From the NCBI GenBank assembly GCA_026874595.1, contig CM049314.1:14502729-14566728 (forward strand): 64,000 nt of DNA, given 5' to 3'. Shown here in pieces: positions 1 to 13,182 of the stretch. This stretch comes from Sipunculus nudus. Lineage: Eukaryota; Annelida; Sipuncula; Golfingiida; Sipunculidae. How positions within the stretch are numbered: the first letter of the stretch is position 1; every line of letters starts with the position of its first letter. The notes beneath the pieces are model-generated. The model searched no databases and was not told the DNA's origin. It saw nothing but the letters and a program-made list of their open reading frames with translations. The translations under genes and the position numbers were made by a program.

Positions 1-2980
1 GCATCGGCTAAACAGCAATTTCATGTGTTTTTTTGTTCTTTATGTAAGAATCTGCCACTGCATTGTGTAGATTAAAAAAAAACTTAAAAGATCAGGATTT
101 GGTTGCACATTAAACGGATAAGGAAAGAATATGGAAATATGAATTCTTACAGCTTCGAAATTGTGTAATAAATATGGTAATATCTTTAAGGTTTTGTTCA
201 AATAGTACTTTAAAGTAGAAAAATTACGATTGTCAGAAAAACATAAGGAATACTTTTACTTTTAATAATAAAAATATTTCCAGTACCTTCTTTTATTTAT
301 AAATGTATGTCTAAATCCCATGAACAGTCCTGAATTTCGTCTTCTCAGAAGTTGGGAAATTTCACTTTTTTTTTACTATGTACTTTATCAGAATCTGCGT
401 CTCAATCTATATCTACGTTGAGTGTAATAATATAGTTTTTCTGCATTTTCTCTCACAGATTGCACATTACCTAAAATTTGAAATATACGATTTCTTAGAT
501 ATATAGAACAGGCGAAGCAAAAAAGAAAGGTATTTCCTAAAGAAAGATAACCATTCTGTTCATATTATATAAGGGTTCGATTTCATTCCCAAGTAATACA
601 TGACAAGAAGTGACCCTTTGTAATTTTTACCCAAAAAGTCATTACTGGATGCTGTGGAGATGCTTGCAGTTTGTCACGTGTCATGGAAGCACAGTATCTG
701 CACACTGACTATCAGTCTCAGGGAATACTGTATGTCCTTTGTAAATACCCACTGAGAGACTTTCAGTTTCTGGGATGAATAAAACTTAGCAGTCTCCGGA
801 TATTGTAGGCATTAATGACAAGGCAACTTGCGATAGCGCCATTAAACGAAACTTAAGCGGAAGCCATCGTCAGTGATATCCTCTTATATGTCCTACGCCC
901 GCCAAATGGGGCAGTTTTATACATACAAAACGTTTTGTCAGGTCCTGTTTTTATACTCTTATAACGATGCTAGAACTTTATATAGTCGCAGTTTGGACAG
1001 CAGCCCATCATAATAAAGTTATAACCAGGAAGCCAGTGGCCTTGTTTATATATTGTATTGACCCAAGTCGGAGATTCATGGATGACAGAGAGGCTGCCAG
1101 GCCCGCTAGATAGTAAATTTTACATTGCATCTGTCACTGAAATATAAAAGATCACATTTAGACAAGGGATCACTGGTTACAAACTATCCACAGGTCCGTA
1201 CGGGCGGACATACGGACTTTATAACACCGTCCTATTTATAGAATCAATATAGGAAACCTCGCTCTGATACACTTCAGTTCTAATCCGAAGTGGGTGTATA
1301 TGTTCTCAGTGTCTCTCTTAAAAGAACAATGTGTGTGATTACATGTGGAGGGATTGCAAAATCTTTTCTTCTGATGAAACATCAGTGCTTTATATGTCGT
1401 AATTTACTGCCTCTGACAGAGGGAGGTGCATCTTTTATTTGGTTAGAAGGAGAGCAATTCTAGACTGTGTCATTCTGAATTGATTAGAAGACTGTTCTTT
1501 TTGCTTTCCTATATCGAAGACACACTTGTGAAGTGCAAGTCTTTCATTTAACTTCAAGTGGTATATATATATATGTATGTATGTATATATATATTGTAGT
1601 CATACTACGGAAAAATACCGTTTTACTGATACATAATTGTGCAAGTAGTCACTTATTTGTTCAAAGGTAAATTAATTACATGCGGTTGATGCATTAGGTT
1701 ATTTTGATGCACAGTCCCATACTGCTGGCCAATCGAAATTATGGCCAAACTGGCTGATCTAGAATTTACTGTCATGTACCCTGTAACGCTGGAAAAAGTG
1801 AGTGCAGGATTGTGTATTCAGCACCTGTTGATCATCATCAGGGGATAAATGATTTATGCAATCCTGAATTCATTTGACGTCAATACAGGGGAGGGGATGG
1901 CGCACCCTGGTGTTCATGCCAAGAGAACCTTGCCAAACAAAGCAGCGGTTACACGAAAGGATGTCTGGGCCGACTGCAGTGTATAACGGCTGCGTAAGGA
2001 GCGTAACCTACCCTTAAACCTGAATCGTCCCTCACCCTTGAAGATAAAATTGACGCCACTGGGTCACTGGGTGTTAGCAAAATCTAAATCGTATTATTCA
2101 TGGAAAGGTTAGTAAACTGTTCAATGAATATGCGATTATTGTATCATATTCCTGCCCTGCACATCACTCACTCATCTTTCTCATTACTTGGTTGCCAGGT
2201 AATAGGACTTCCGTGAAATATTTCCGTTAAAATTTTGGTTGATTTGGAAGCCTCGTCCATCTTCAGGAAGGTCATATCAGTCAGGCTGCCCATATCTGGT
2301 TGGTTAATCCTTTACGCTGGTTGCGTGCTAATGACCCCGCAATTGGTTTACAAATAATATATCAATTATCTCTAAATATTTGCCAGTTGATGCTCTTGGC
2401 TCATCCAGTGAAAGACAGCGGGCAAATTAAGTGCATAATAAAGAGTTACAGACTGACGGGAGGATATTGCGTGCTTGCATTTTTATAAACCATTAACCTA
2501 GGAAGACTCGGTTGGTCGATCTATCGACCATTCACCTTAACTCGTAAAAGATCGATTCCCTCTTCACTTTACTGCTTCCTGTATTTTTAATTGTCCATAA
2601 AGTTTGCGAGGTTGTCACTCAGTCAGTTGATAAACCAGTTATGTTCAGTAACGTAGCCTTCAATCGAATTGTTCATCTCAAATCCGGTGGCTAAATTTGT
2701 CCATCCTTTAAAGTTCACTTGATTGAGGCCTGAGAAAGTAAATTAACACGAAGAATTAAAGTCGAGTGACAGAGCCATCCACTTCTTGTAAACGAATTAG
2801 TATCAAGTATCATGGCCTTTATTTGTCGAACGTTAACTGGTGTTACTTCAGTTTGACTGTTTGTTAGTCCTTGCCCTTCACGCGACAACATAAATTATTT
2901 AGAGATAACGAACCTATGGCAGTAAACCATGTTGCTGCGATTCAAATACAACAGGTTTCCGCTGGCTTTTAAGAAATATA

Positions 2981-3135
2981 TGAGGGGCGGATCAAGACTT
3001 CAGGAAAAGGAGGGTTCCAGGGGGCCTAATGACTGAACCTTAAGGTATGGAAGGTGGGGGGGGGGGGGGGGGGGGAGACCGCAAAAAGTGATCTGAACCC
3101 CTTAAAATATTACAGCGCCCCTAGATCTGCTTCTG
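2981..3135. mobile_element. Degraded hAT-like MITE remnant with internal poly-G
   Basis: The left edge reads GAGGGGCGGATCAAG. The right edge, read on the minus strand, begins CAGAAGCAGATCTAGGGG. Both resemble the CAGNGGCGGATC-type inverted termini common in non-autonomous hAT elements. A run of 20 G lies inside at 3056-3075. Target-site duplications are not clear. Three other places in the window have a similar GGCGKATC-type edge next to a long G or C run (32330, 39791, 41157). Confidence 0.45.
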
Positions 3136-6100
3136 TATATATTCACCCTATCTGGCATACTACTAACCTTACAATAATACTGAGCAGATCCCATGATTCT
3201 TTTTAACTAATAAACTCTGCGCTTGCATTTATAGTTATGCTTGCATTCTCGCACAGTATCGCAGTTCCCCTTTGGTTCCTAGTCACAGTGGTATAATAAA
3301 CAGGTGTTCAGGTAAGAAACATGGGAGAATCTCCTAGGTGAACAGGTCCGAGTACAGGGGATAGTCTCCCAGGGCGGGAATTACGTTCTTAGTGCAGTGT
3401 GTGAAGTCTGGAAACCCGGTCCAGTTCAGACCACCCCAGGGCTCCCCGAAACAAGGCTACGTTGTGCCGTGGCGTAAATCATGTATAGATCACTGCTCTG
3501 ACATAGCTGTCCCAACAAAGTTGTATCATGTTTATTGTTAGCAAGCATTTCATGACGTCATCATGCATGTCGGTCACGTATTGATGTGAGTTTTATATTA
3601 ACTTGGGGTCTGGAGTGGTTACTTGGGTCACACTTACATATGTTTATTACAGCTTGATCGTTCCTCCAGCCGGGCCAGGTATCTTTCTCGGTATGTCGGC
3701 GTGATTGTCATTCCAGTCACCGCTCCGGTACTAATGGTTCTGCCGATCATGCCTGATGGTTTATAAATGAGTTAAGTCAGTACAATGTGAGGTCAGGTGT
3801 CTTCCTCCTCCCGATGCCAGGGAGCATGGAATGCTTACCAGTACCTAACACCAGGGTTCCCAACAGCGTGGCTCAGCACAACTTCTATGGCTATAGAGCA
3901 ACGGACACTGGTTTAGATAACTCTGATGTAATTTGTAACATGAATGAAATGAAAATATGTATATATGCACAACATGCAGTTGCGGGAATCATTGTTATAA
4001 CTAGATGTGTAGTCATAGCCTGCATACCTCCACCAGGGTCTCAATCCAACTCTTCTGTGTTCTTTCACAGAGTTTAATGCCCGCTTAACAAATACTGGTC
4101 ATGACCTCACAGTTGTGCAATAACAAAACACCCCCGAATACCGATGGCACAAAAATCGCCCTCTGGTTATATGGTGTATATACTGCTGCCTCCAAAATTC
4201 AGTTGAATATTCCTCTTGTGTTATCTTAATCCATCCTCAAAACATCATTAAACTCCTTTCAAACCCTAATGCTTGAAGTTGCTAACAGACAAATGATACT
4301 TGGCTACCCGGTGGAGGTTAATGAAGAATACCAGACCTCAAAATAGGTTGTTAAAAAAATCTGACTTCTACATGTGTTACAAGAAGTAATCGAGTACCTG
4401 CTCAGTGATGTGATATATAATCAATTATATTCACTAAAATTAAATGTTTGATCGAACAATAGTTAGAAGGAATTAATTTGAGAAAGAAAAATGACAGCTT
4501 TTCTATTGGGACTGTTGAAATCATCCCGCTGTAGTTGTGTTACAAAGAGCCATCGGATATGATATACAGTGATGTTAATATTTCATGTAATTTGTGTTCC
4601 GTCATTACTCCACCATACGGTCATTTTCATTCCTGTGTTGTCATATATAGGTCATAACTACGTGAGAAACATTAACTAGAACATTTACCAGCCGACGGGA
4701 ACGCGTGGCCGCAAATGTCAGTTTATGCAGGTTTATTTACATTAATAACACGGCGGCAAGTTTCCTTCTATCATGATCCATTATTCTTAATCCATGAGCA
4801 GCACAGTAACGCAGGCTGGCTGGGATGCTGACACTGATGCTGACGGGGTGCCGAGGGGAACCAGCGAAAGTCTGCTGATTCCCGGAGAGGGCGGGCGACG
4901 ATACCTAGCTTAGTCGCCACATGGCGTCGGCCTTTACACGGCTTTCACCGCAGCCCAGACTAAACATCGTATGGATTGATCCAGGAAATGGAGTCAGACC
5001 CATTCTATGCCTGGCGGACATTGCTGTCCATGACAAGTCATGCCTGGAGAGGCACTTGAAGACTTTAGTCCTGAAGCTCTATATAGTCAACACACTGTAT
5101 ATATACAGCCTCCCTGTACAATCCTGTGGCGTTTGTGCGTTTTAGTAGGAGAGAACCACCCCATCTTTACCTGGGATAGCAGTATACGTGTTGGATTTCG
5201 AATAGAGTTCATTTTTCTCTGAAAAGGCAGTTTGGACGATTCTTATGAATACATTTATCATATCATTTCAAAAGCAGCATAGTTTACATGCTTGTACAGC
5301 CAACTGTTTAAAACGGGCAAAAATGATTGTTATTCCTGTATAAGCATTTGGTGTTACTGGCTTGCACTCTCAGTTATCACTGTAATACCCCAATAAAACC
5401 TTTTCAATGGGAAATATATTTATAGTATGATGTACTGGTGATATGCTCTTTTTACCAGTATGGTTTACTTTTGTTCACACAGAACAGTCATACAGATTAA
5501 AAATGGAATGAATCTAACAGACAGGATTTTATATTCCGTGCAGGATTTATAGTGCAGGTTACTCATGGGTTGAGATCATGAGTTCGCGTACACAACCTTA
5601 AATATAAGCCTGAGGAAATTCCATGAGTTCCTTGTGGCTGAAGTATTAATTCCTGCATCATTGAGGTATCGAATTATTATAGACCTAAAAGGATTGAAAA
5701 TCAAACAATTTAAGAAAATGTTAATTCTTGAAATTTACTTTAGTGCTGTTACATCCATCAGAACGCACTTTAAGGCTCTATGAAGATGCAAGTATTTTCG
5801 TCATTTGTGACAAGCCTCATGGCCTACAAGTACTCTGTCACTTGACATAAACCAAACCAATCATTAGCTTATTAGTATAATATCTCTCAACACATACCAT
5901 GTGCGAGGCAAATTCTGTTTTAACTCGGAATATTGGTAAATCCCTTTACATGCTCGTCGACTTTCTGCCCGCACGAGTACAAGCATGGCTGATGTGTTAT
6001 GGGACTCGTATCATTACTGAAATGACTCGTTACCTCAGAGACGGAGCTTCAGTTTGGTTTTGGTTCATATGTAGTGTCTTGTGTTAATTCGTAGCCTAAT

Positions 6101-6189
6101 GTTAAGAGTATGGGCTCTTTACCATAATATAGATGAATAATGATGCAAGACCACTGCAATTTGTTCCTCATTATGACTTGTATCACGAC

Positions 6190-6262
6190 TGTAGTTAGGC
6201 TTACCAGCCCAATATAAGTGCCTACTGAGTTGTGTAGTCACGGCTACATTGGCTCGGGACTA
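6190..6262 (+). repeat. Dispersed repeat, copy 1
   Basis: Shares the block TAGGCTTACCAGCCCAAT, followed at similar spacing by TGCCTAYTGA and a GTTGTG/GTCAYGGCTA block, with the copy at about 15113-15182. Two diverged copies suggest an interspersed element, probably a SINE-like family, but neither copy has clear ends. Confidence 0.45.
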
Positions 6263-7064
6263 ATATATTAGTTGTTTGGCTGTACAGTGCACTTGTACAA
6301 ATAGTTCGGGGATTACAAGGTTAAAAATCATCAGATAATATATTTGCTCATATAGTGTTAACAAGCTATGGATTAATGTTTTATTTGATCCGGACATCTT
6401 TCTGTCATGCTCATAAAGAGAACGCCTGGAACTTCCCTAGGTTGCACAGTGCAGAAAGGCTGTCAAACTGGACGCTGGCCAGCTCCGGTCACCTGGCCAT
6501 GATATACTTAGTATGGCGGCTCGGGTCGATTTCCTGGCAAGCGGTTTGCCAGACATTAACGGTAATCAATGAATTAGGGCATTATCAGCCAGACATCGCA
6601 TGTTCACGAGACTGGCCCTATAAATGACGTTGGATTATCGGTGTGGGATTGTTGATGCACAGTTTACGAAACACTGGTGTCCAGTAAGCTATTATTGGGC
6701 ACCATTCTGAGTCAATTCCTCCTTCGAATGTTGTTGTAACGTTGTTATACCATGTACAATCTTTTATTCTCAGATACGTTTACATTGGCATAATACATAG
6801 AGCATCCTTTTCTTGGTTTCAATAATATATACCATATTATAAAATATTATATATATAGATATTATGTTTCTTCCTGCACACTGCAGTAACCGGCGCAATG
6901 AAAAAAAAGGAGCTGCTACCGGGAATTCCTACGAAATCGTACTAAACTTCCGCACGCACAATTGGCGGAGCTTTGACAGGGATGTATATAACTTAAGCAT
7001 TGTAACTTTTTATAACAGTAACGGCCTTCATAAATAAACTAATCCCTGAAAATGAATAAGGAAT

Positions 7065-7066
<2 letters not shown>

Positions 7067-7117
<51 letters not shown>
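7067..7117. repeat. (TA)n microsatellite
   Basis: An uninterrupted TA dinucleotide array of about 50 bp in intergenic DNA. Confidence 0.95.
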
Positions 7118-7120
<3 letters not shown>

Positions 7121-8896
7121 CTGTGTATGTCTGTCTATAACCACCCGTTTTTTATATTACATACATCTTCTATATAAGTTACCATTAATATTAGTGGAGA
7201 CTATGGCGTAGTATCTATCTTTTTTAATAACAGAAAAGGAAAGAAGATATGTAATCGACCGTCAGATAAACATAATAAATGGAGTGTTTGGGGTTCCAGG
7301 CCATCTTGAAAATATGGGGGGAATCTTGAAATGCAGAGGTTTGCAGAGGGAATTTGAGAAAAGAATGTCTCATTGCAGGGGAAATTCAGGGACTTTGTTT
7401 GACCTGAAGAGATCAGATTGTTACATTTTGTCTCATATCCATGCAACAGCGTATCTTGTGCATGATTGACTCGGCCGTCTTTTTAGTTCCCCCCCCCCCC
7501 CAAAAAAAAAAGAAAAAAGGTTTGGAAAAAATAAGTTGTAATTTTCAAAATTCATCGAGGAATATTCTTGAAAATTGGTTTGTGACCTGCCGGGAAGCCT
7601 GGAGATCCGTAGTGTAAGTGCCGTGTGCAAAGCTCCCACCATAGCTGATGTCTGGTGAGACAAACAGTCCGGGGTTCCCACCGCATTAATGTCGACAATC
7701 CTGATGAACGGACCGGTCTGCCGTCGAACACCCTACACTGATCTGATTACCTTGGTTTAATGGATGTTACGAAAGGTCACCCGGTGCATGTTTGCAATAT
7801 TTAAAAGGAATGGTCGGCTTACGTGAGAAATGGCACCACCCAGAAAAAAAACGCGAACACAAGAGACAAGCAAATAGTTAAAAAAATGACCTCGCTTTCC
7901 ATGACTGGCATGGCTTCATGTTATATTATGTACTGACGAAAAGGGTTCTGCTCTTGGAGCTAACACAAGACAGTCTTCTTTGATTTTGTTTAACTATGAA
8001 GGTATGGCGTTCTTACACACTGGTGTCACTTTTTAGGGGGAAATGTCAGCTATTTATTTGCAATCCAACAGTTCCATGTTTGCTCTCACTTCTATTTTGG
8101 GGTGCCTATACCTATGCGCATTCTTATTTCCATACAACTAGTGTAATTTAGTTTTCACTTCTCAATCTCTTGTCCCCCACTTTATCGGTTTTCTTGAGGG
8201 TCACGTGACCCCAAAATTCCTCTCTCATTGTATGTTCAGCTATGTTCACCAATAACAGGACGTACTGGACCCCTTTTTGTAAAGATTTTTCAAAATAAAT
8301 ATAACTCATTTGCAGTTTATAATATAAGTGATGTCTTTAAGTAAAATATTTCTTTTCTGTCTAATAATTTACATAATCATTATTCAGACATGAATCATCA
8401 CTTTCCGTTTGCTTCTTTTCCAGAGTTCTCCGCGAACAATCTGCTGCCGAAATGGGAACAAGGATTAGCCAGACTACACATATGATGTCATTGTAATTAT
8501 ACATTGGCTGATGAAGCAGTTGATTAGGAGAATGAGAGGAGACGGAAGATGTATTCATGATTAATTGGCTTCTCTACTAATCTAGAGTGTTACCATGGGA
8601 ACGATGCAATTATCAAAAGACAAAGCTGGGTGAATTAATCTGTAATTATCCTTATTGTGGTAAAACAAATGTAACATAATATTGTATCTGTTGGTGTATA
8701 TAATCATGCGAAACAGACAGGGAAGGAGAGCATATATGTTAATTCGAGGAAGAAAAATGGATACACTACTCAGTCGAATTGGGCATTGTGAGTGGCCGTT
8801 TATACCAGAAATCTTAAGTTATCGAGTACATCCTACACAAAGGCGTGTTGTGACTCGGTAAGCTTAGTGAGTAGCGGGGAGTCATATGTTTTTAAA

Positions 8897-10075
8897 ATGG
8901 CACAGCAGCGTCGCCCGCGGAGTGACGAATACTTCCCTGCAGAAATGAGCCAAACGGCTGGGGAGGGAGAATTTCTGGATTCTACAGATCCTGGTATGTA
9001 TGACACGGCCATGAGGCGGCAGGTCAGAGAAGTCATTGGGGATCTCGAAAACATGGTCGGGGAGCTTAAGCACGTTGTCGGCGGAATGAAAACTCTGGTC
9101 CATCAAATAGATGCGGTGACGTCATCAATTGACGATAAATGTGGTAGCGCTGTGGGTGATGAGGAAGAGACTGGACGAAGGCGCCGCCTATCGGAGCCGG
9201 TCACGTGCAAAACGAACGGTCACTTCCGCAGATCTAGTTACCCAGTATTTCATTTCTTTCAAAGGCCACCAGGGCCTAAACCTGCGGCAGCTATGGCTAA
9301 TGAAGGTCCACTTCAGTGCCAGCCTCCTCTAGAACCTATACAACTCCAACGGTCGCCCAGACAGCGAAGGGTGAAAGAGTGGCATGGCGAAAACGCCACA
9401 AGACCAAGTACGGCGTCTAGTAAATATGCCTACAGCAATTTTCCCAAAATGGGCGTCAGTGCGAAACTAACCTGTATTGATGACTTTACATCAACGGGTT
9501 CACGTGAGTGTATATCTACGCATGAACGTTCCAAACAAAGCCTAGAGGCAGAAGCTAGGCGAAACCGACGAGAACGAGCAGCAAACGCCGATCTCGCTGA
9601 GCAAAGGTTTTCTAAACATCGCGAAGCGTGGACCGCTTCACTCCCGCGGAGCAAATCCTCGCGCAAAAAAGATCCCGGAAGCCAACAAAGAAATAAATCC
9701 GATGGGAAAAGTGATATTTACGAAGCTGAACTCGAAACGAAACTTGAGAACTTGAAAGTCACTCGCTGCCATTTTGACACTCTGGATGACTCCGTGTATT
9801 CGTATGGTGCTACTATAAGTTCTTACGGCACCATGTCAAAGCGCATGCGCGAAGCATACAGAGAATACAGGTTATCTTTAGCGGAGGAGGAGTGGAATGA
9901 TACATTAGAAAGTATACCTAGTCTAACCTCAACAGAGGACGGGTTTGCTTCCCGAAAAAGCGAAAAAGATCACAGACCCAAAAGCAGTCGCTCCAAGAAA
10001 GCAGTTTCGGAGCTAGCGTTCAAAGAAGAACTGTTGAAAAGGAGCAAATCTCCGCAACGTCAAAAGCACCATTGA
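8897..10075 (+). CDS. INSYN1-like (inhibitory synaptic factor 1-like) protein, single exon
   Basis: A 392-residue protein in one uninterrupted frame. The frame is open further upstream to a GTG at 8792, but the first ATG is at 8897 (context TTTAAAATGG, purine at -3 and G at +4), so I place the start there. Residues 45-80 form a predicted amphipathic helix with VIGDLENMVGELKHVV followed by HQIDAVTSSID. As I recall human INSYN1, its conserved segment has the same spacing (VIGxLE..ELK..V.QID.LTS..D). The rest is polar and probably disordered: Arg/Lys/Ser patches, a Glu/Arg-rich region near residues 225-260, a Tyr/Ser stretch near residue 320 and a basic tail ending QRQKHH. INSYN1 in vertebrates works with gephyrin at inhibitory synapses; a similar role here is inference. 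An AATAAA signal lies at 10620. Upstream non-coding exons cannot be excluded. Short helical similarity can arise by chance. Confidence 0.7.
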   Translation: MAQQRRPRSDEYFPAEMSQTAGEGEFLDSTDPGMYDTAMRRQVREVIGDLENMVGELKHVVGGMKTLVHQIDAVTSSIDDKCGSAVGDEEETGRRRRLSEPVTCKTNGHFRRSSYPVFHFFQRPPGPKPAAAMANEGPLQCQPPLEPIQLQRSPRQRRVKEWHGENATRPSTASSKYAYSNFPKMGVSAKLTCIDDFTSTGSRECISTHERSKQSLEAEARRNRRERAANADLAEQRFSKHREAWTASLPRSKSSRKKDPGSQQRNKSDGKSDIYEAELETKLENLKVTRCHFDTLDDSVYSYGATISSYGTMSKRMREAYREYRLSLAEEEWNDTLESIPSLTSTEDGFASRKSEKDHRPKSSRSKKAVSELAFKEELLKRSKSPQRQKHH

Positions 10076-10619
10076 TGTTACGTGACCGATAACAATGTTG
10101 TGTAATCAATACCTATACATATCCATTCTTATTGGGCTGCCAAAATATTGTACAACTTCCGACAGGGTCAGAACTGAATCTATGGGGGAACGAATTGATT
10201 TTACACATATGGCCAAGACAGCATTTATAAACTGATCTCTTGCCAACATCTTGGTAATTAGATAACCTTGGGTTGATCTAGTGCTGATTATACATTACCA
10301 TATATGCTCGTGTATCCTCGCATATTTCATACCATCCTTTATTCAGTAATACTGTTTTATGACCCTGCCGTTTCCGGCTTCGGTCGGCCCGAAACAATTC
10401 ATTAAGTGGCGCTTCGTCCATAGATTAACTCCAGGAACTTAAGCTGCTGATCATGGCCACCCCGATTACTGTATCATAAGTCGTCTTTGAAGTTTACAAG
10501 TTACCTTAGATACAAACCACTTGAATGCCTGGTTTTTGTGCTTTCCTGAGATGCCCAATACGGCACTTGGTATGTTGTTACCATAATACAAGTTTTAATG
10601 AGTAATTTGCATGGAGTAC

Positions 10620-10625
10620 AATAAA
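10620..10625 (+). terminator. Candidate poly(A) signal AATAAA
   Basis: First canonical AATAAA I see downstream of the stop codon of the INSYN1-like gene, about 545 bp after it. Another AATAAA occurs near 10660. Use of either is unproven. Confidence 0.4.
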
Positions 10626-11495
10626 CTTTCAACATATTAACAAAACACATACCTCGGCTAAATAAAACATTTTGACGTCATGCTGTAAAAAGCATCTAAG
10701 AAAAAATACTTCATTTTTACTCCTAATAAAAACTTAAGGATTACATATAAAACAACCTCCTATACATAGACGCATACCGAAGAAACCAGTGCAATGTTAT
10801 CAGAAGAAGATAAGACTTCTTTTCTGCATGTGTAAAAGATGGCGCGTTTAGGCCAACGCGGTAACATTAACTGTAAAGAAGCTGGCGAAATTAAGCTACA
10901 ATAAATGTTTAAACCACAGTTAGTAAATCAGAAGGTTTAATTTTAATTAAATGGCCAGAGCCACTTAGGAGAGAAAACCGGCATAGATAATATTAATAAC
11001 ACATCAATAATTACATAAAATAATCCTGATTTATATAAATTTGAAAATAAAACTTACTATCAATAAACCCTTTGTCATATTTAAGTTAAACGTGAAAATT
11101 GAATTAATAATACAATAAATACATCTTATTGTATTTTATTGTTCACGTAACTATTTATATTATATTAATAGAACATAAATACAAAAAAAAGTTCGCATTA
11201 ATGTTCCTACTGAATAAAAGTTTTTCATTCACAATATGTATAATATTATTCAGATGATTCTTCTAAGATGTCTGTATAAATACATCCACCTCTATCCATC
11301 TTGACATTTGACATTACATGATGAGCGACTGTTCAGTGCATATGTATCGGACTCAATAAATTGTTTATACAGCATGCAATATTAAAAATATCATACAAAT
11401 GTCATAAGATATTGATAAAATTAGCCGTATATTCTTTTACTGTTAGTGAACATTTTTAAAGTCACACATAAAGGTCACCAATAATGAACATATAA

Positions 11496-11498
<3 letters not shown>

Positions 11499-11567
<69 letters not shown>
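11499..11567. repeat. (TA)n microsatellite
   Basis: Pure TA dinucleotide array of about 70 bp. Confidence 0.95.
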
Positions 11568-11569
<2 letters not shown>

Positions 11570-11864
11570 GTGGAGTCAAATTTAGGTAAATTTTAACATT
11601 GTAATACTCCTGATCTCATACCTGCTGTGATTCTTGTGAAAACCAAAAGAACGCACACCATATTACGTGTTTGGAGATTTCCGGGTATTAAAGCCTGTTC
11701 CTTTCTCCAAGTGGGTTAGGTTCAGTTTCATTTTGTTATCAATAAAAAAAGTGTTCCTTTCTTCAATGCAAAATCATATATCTATATAAATATATAATTA
11801 TTATACAAATCGAAATAGAACATGAAAACACAGAAAAGTCGGTTTACAGCCGATGGGACACACA

Positions 11865-11866
11865 CA

Positions 11867-11918
<52 letters not shown>

Positions 11919-11921
11919 TAT

Positions 11922-11967
<46 letters not shown>

Positions 11968-11972
11968 GAGCG
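11865..11972. repeat. Compound (CA)n-(CT)n-(TA)n microsatellite
   Basis: A short CA run and a CT run lead into a TA array that is interrupted by a few TAGATA and TACATA units. Confidence 0.9.
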
Positions 11973-13059
11973 ATAAATACTGATAATATAATAAGCCTGA
12001 TTACTTTGCATGGTGTCATGTTACCTTAGATTTACAATATACCTTTATATTTATATAAGCCTGATATAATGGAGCTGTCTATGTAACTTTGAGAATTTTC
12101 CTTTATTTGAAACCCCGCTCAATACCCGGGCCAGAAATGTCACGTGAAGTCAGAATAAATAAGTTTCGAGACGAAATTCGAAGGTCATGCCGGTTTAGGA
12201 ACATAGAAATACCAGAATATTGTTTTATCTGATAGACGAAAAGTCAGGCATGCAATATTGATTTATTCTTCGCATGGTTAAGCGAACTGACTAATAAAAG
12301 AATAAGCTTACATAGTCGTATAAATCAATTATTAATTTCCGAACTCTCTCTCTCAGTACTTTCTAAATTGCATTATGCGAAACAAAAAGAATTAAAAGTA
12401 TCTTTTTAACAAGCCTTTATTGAAAATCGTTTTCAAGGATGAAGCAATTTAATTCTACACTGAGCCTCCTATTTTAGTTACTATTCTGTGGCTACACATC
12501 CGACAGATTTTTTACCGCTCGAGGCCACACTCCGTGCATTATTGCATCTTTTTAAGAATAAAGAACAAGGCCATAGTCGTGTCTCGGTGTTGGTTTCCAT
12601 GACAACGACTACCTTGCAAGCACCGTAATCTAATGTCGTGCTCCACACAGAGGAAATGGAATTGTTTTTAAATGTTGTCACAGAGAAAAAATATGGTCAG
12701 CACTAATGCATAAAAAATTACTATGAGGCTTCAAATGGCTTAATATTTGATTGTGTAATCAGTGAACGAATAATAATTTAATTGCAATAAATGTTCTTAT
12801 GTTTATGTAAAAGTTTAATGTTCTTTATCAAAATATAAAGGAAGTATAGACATATTAGTTAATTATGATAATATGATATAAATACCGAACTTTAATTATT
12901 ATATACTTTGTACTTACTCAGCGAGATCCATATATTCATTTACGTGTCGTCATGGCAACATTGTAAAAATTCATAATTCATGAACCATTGAGCAATATAT
13001 AGTCAGACTGAATGACAGTGCTTCCCGTACGTGTCCAGGAGATTTAATTGGTGTAGTTA

Positions 13060-13182
13060 CAATGGAGATATGATCACGTGCAATTGCTACCATGGATAGG
13101 TCATCACGTGTATGTCACTATCTTGGAGATATTGGTACATGCAATGTTATCTTGGAGATAAAATCACGTGGTCCGCCATGCA
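13060..13182. repeat. Imperfect short tandem repeats carrying E-boxes (CACGTG)
   Basis: Four diverged units of about 30 bp, built around TTGGAGATATNATCACGTG-like text. Three contain the palindrome CACGTG (near 13076, 13105 and 13165). CACGTG is an E-box that bHLH factors can bind. No nearby gene explains it. Confidence 0.4.

Larger units (their letters stand above)
1..8896. other. Intergenic stretch, no gene recognised
   Basis: I found no coding region with recognisable homology, good codon structure or paired splice sites. Open frames here are under about 100 codons, and the longest plus-strand one (near 3787) begins with GTG rather than ATG. The stretch holds a (TA)n array at 7067-7117, a degraded transposon remnant at 2981-3135, one copy of a dispersed repeat near 6190-6262 and a C/A homopolymer run around 7490-7515. 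Regulatory DNA for the gene at 8897 may lie at the right end but shows no clear core promoter. Confidence 0.6.

Noticed and set aside
8792-8896. Upstream extension of the INSYN1-like frame to position 8792
   Set aside because: The frame there begins with GTG; the first ATG, in better context, is at 8897.
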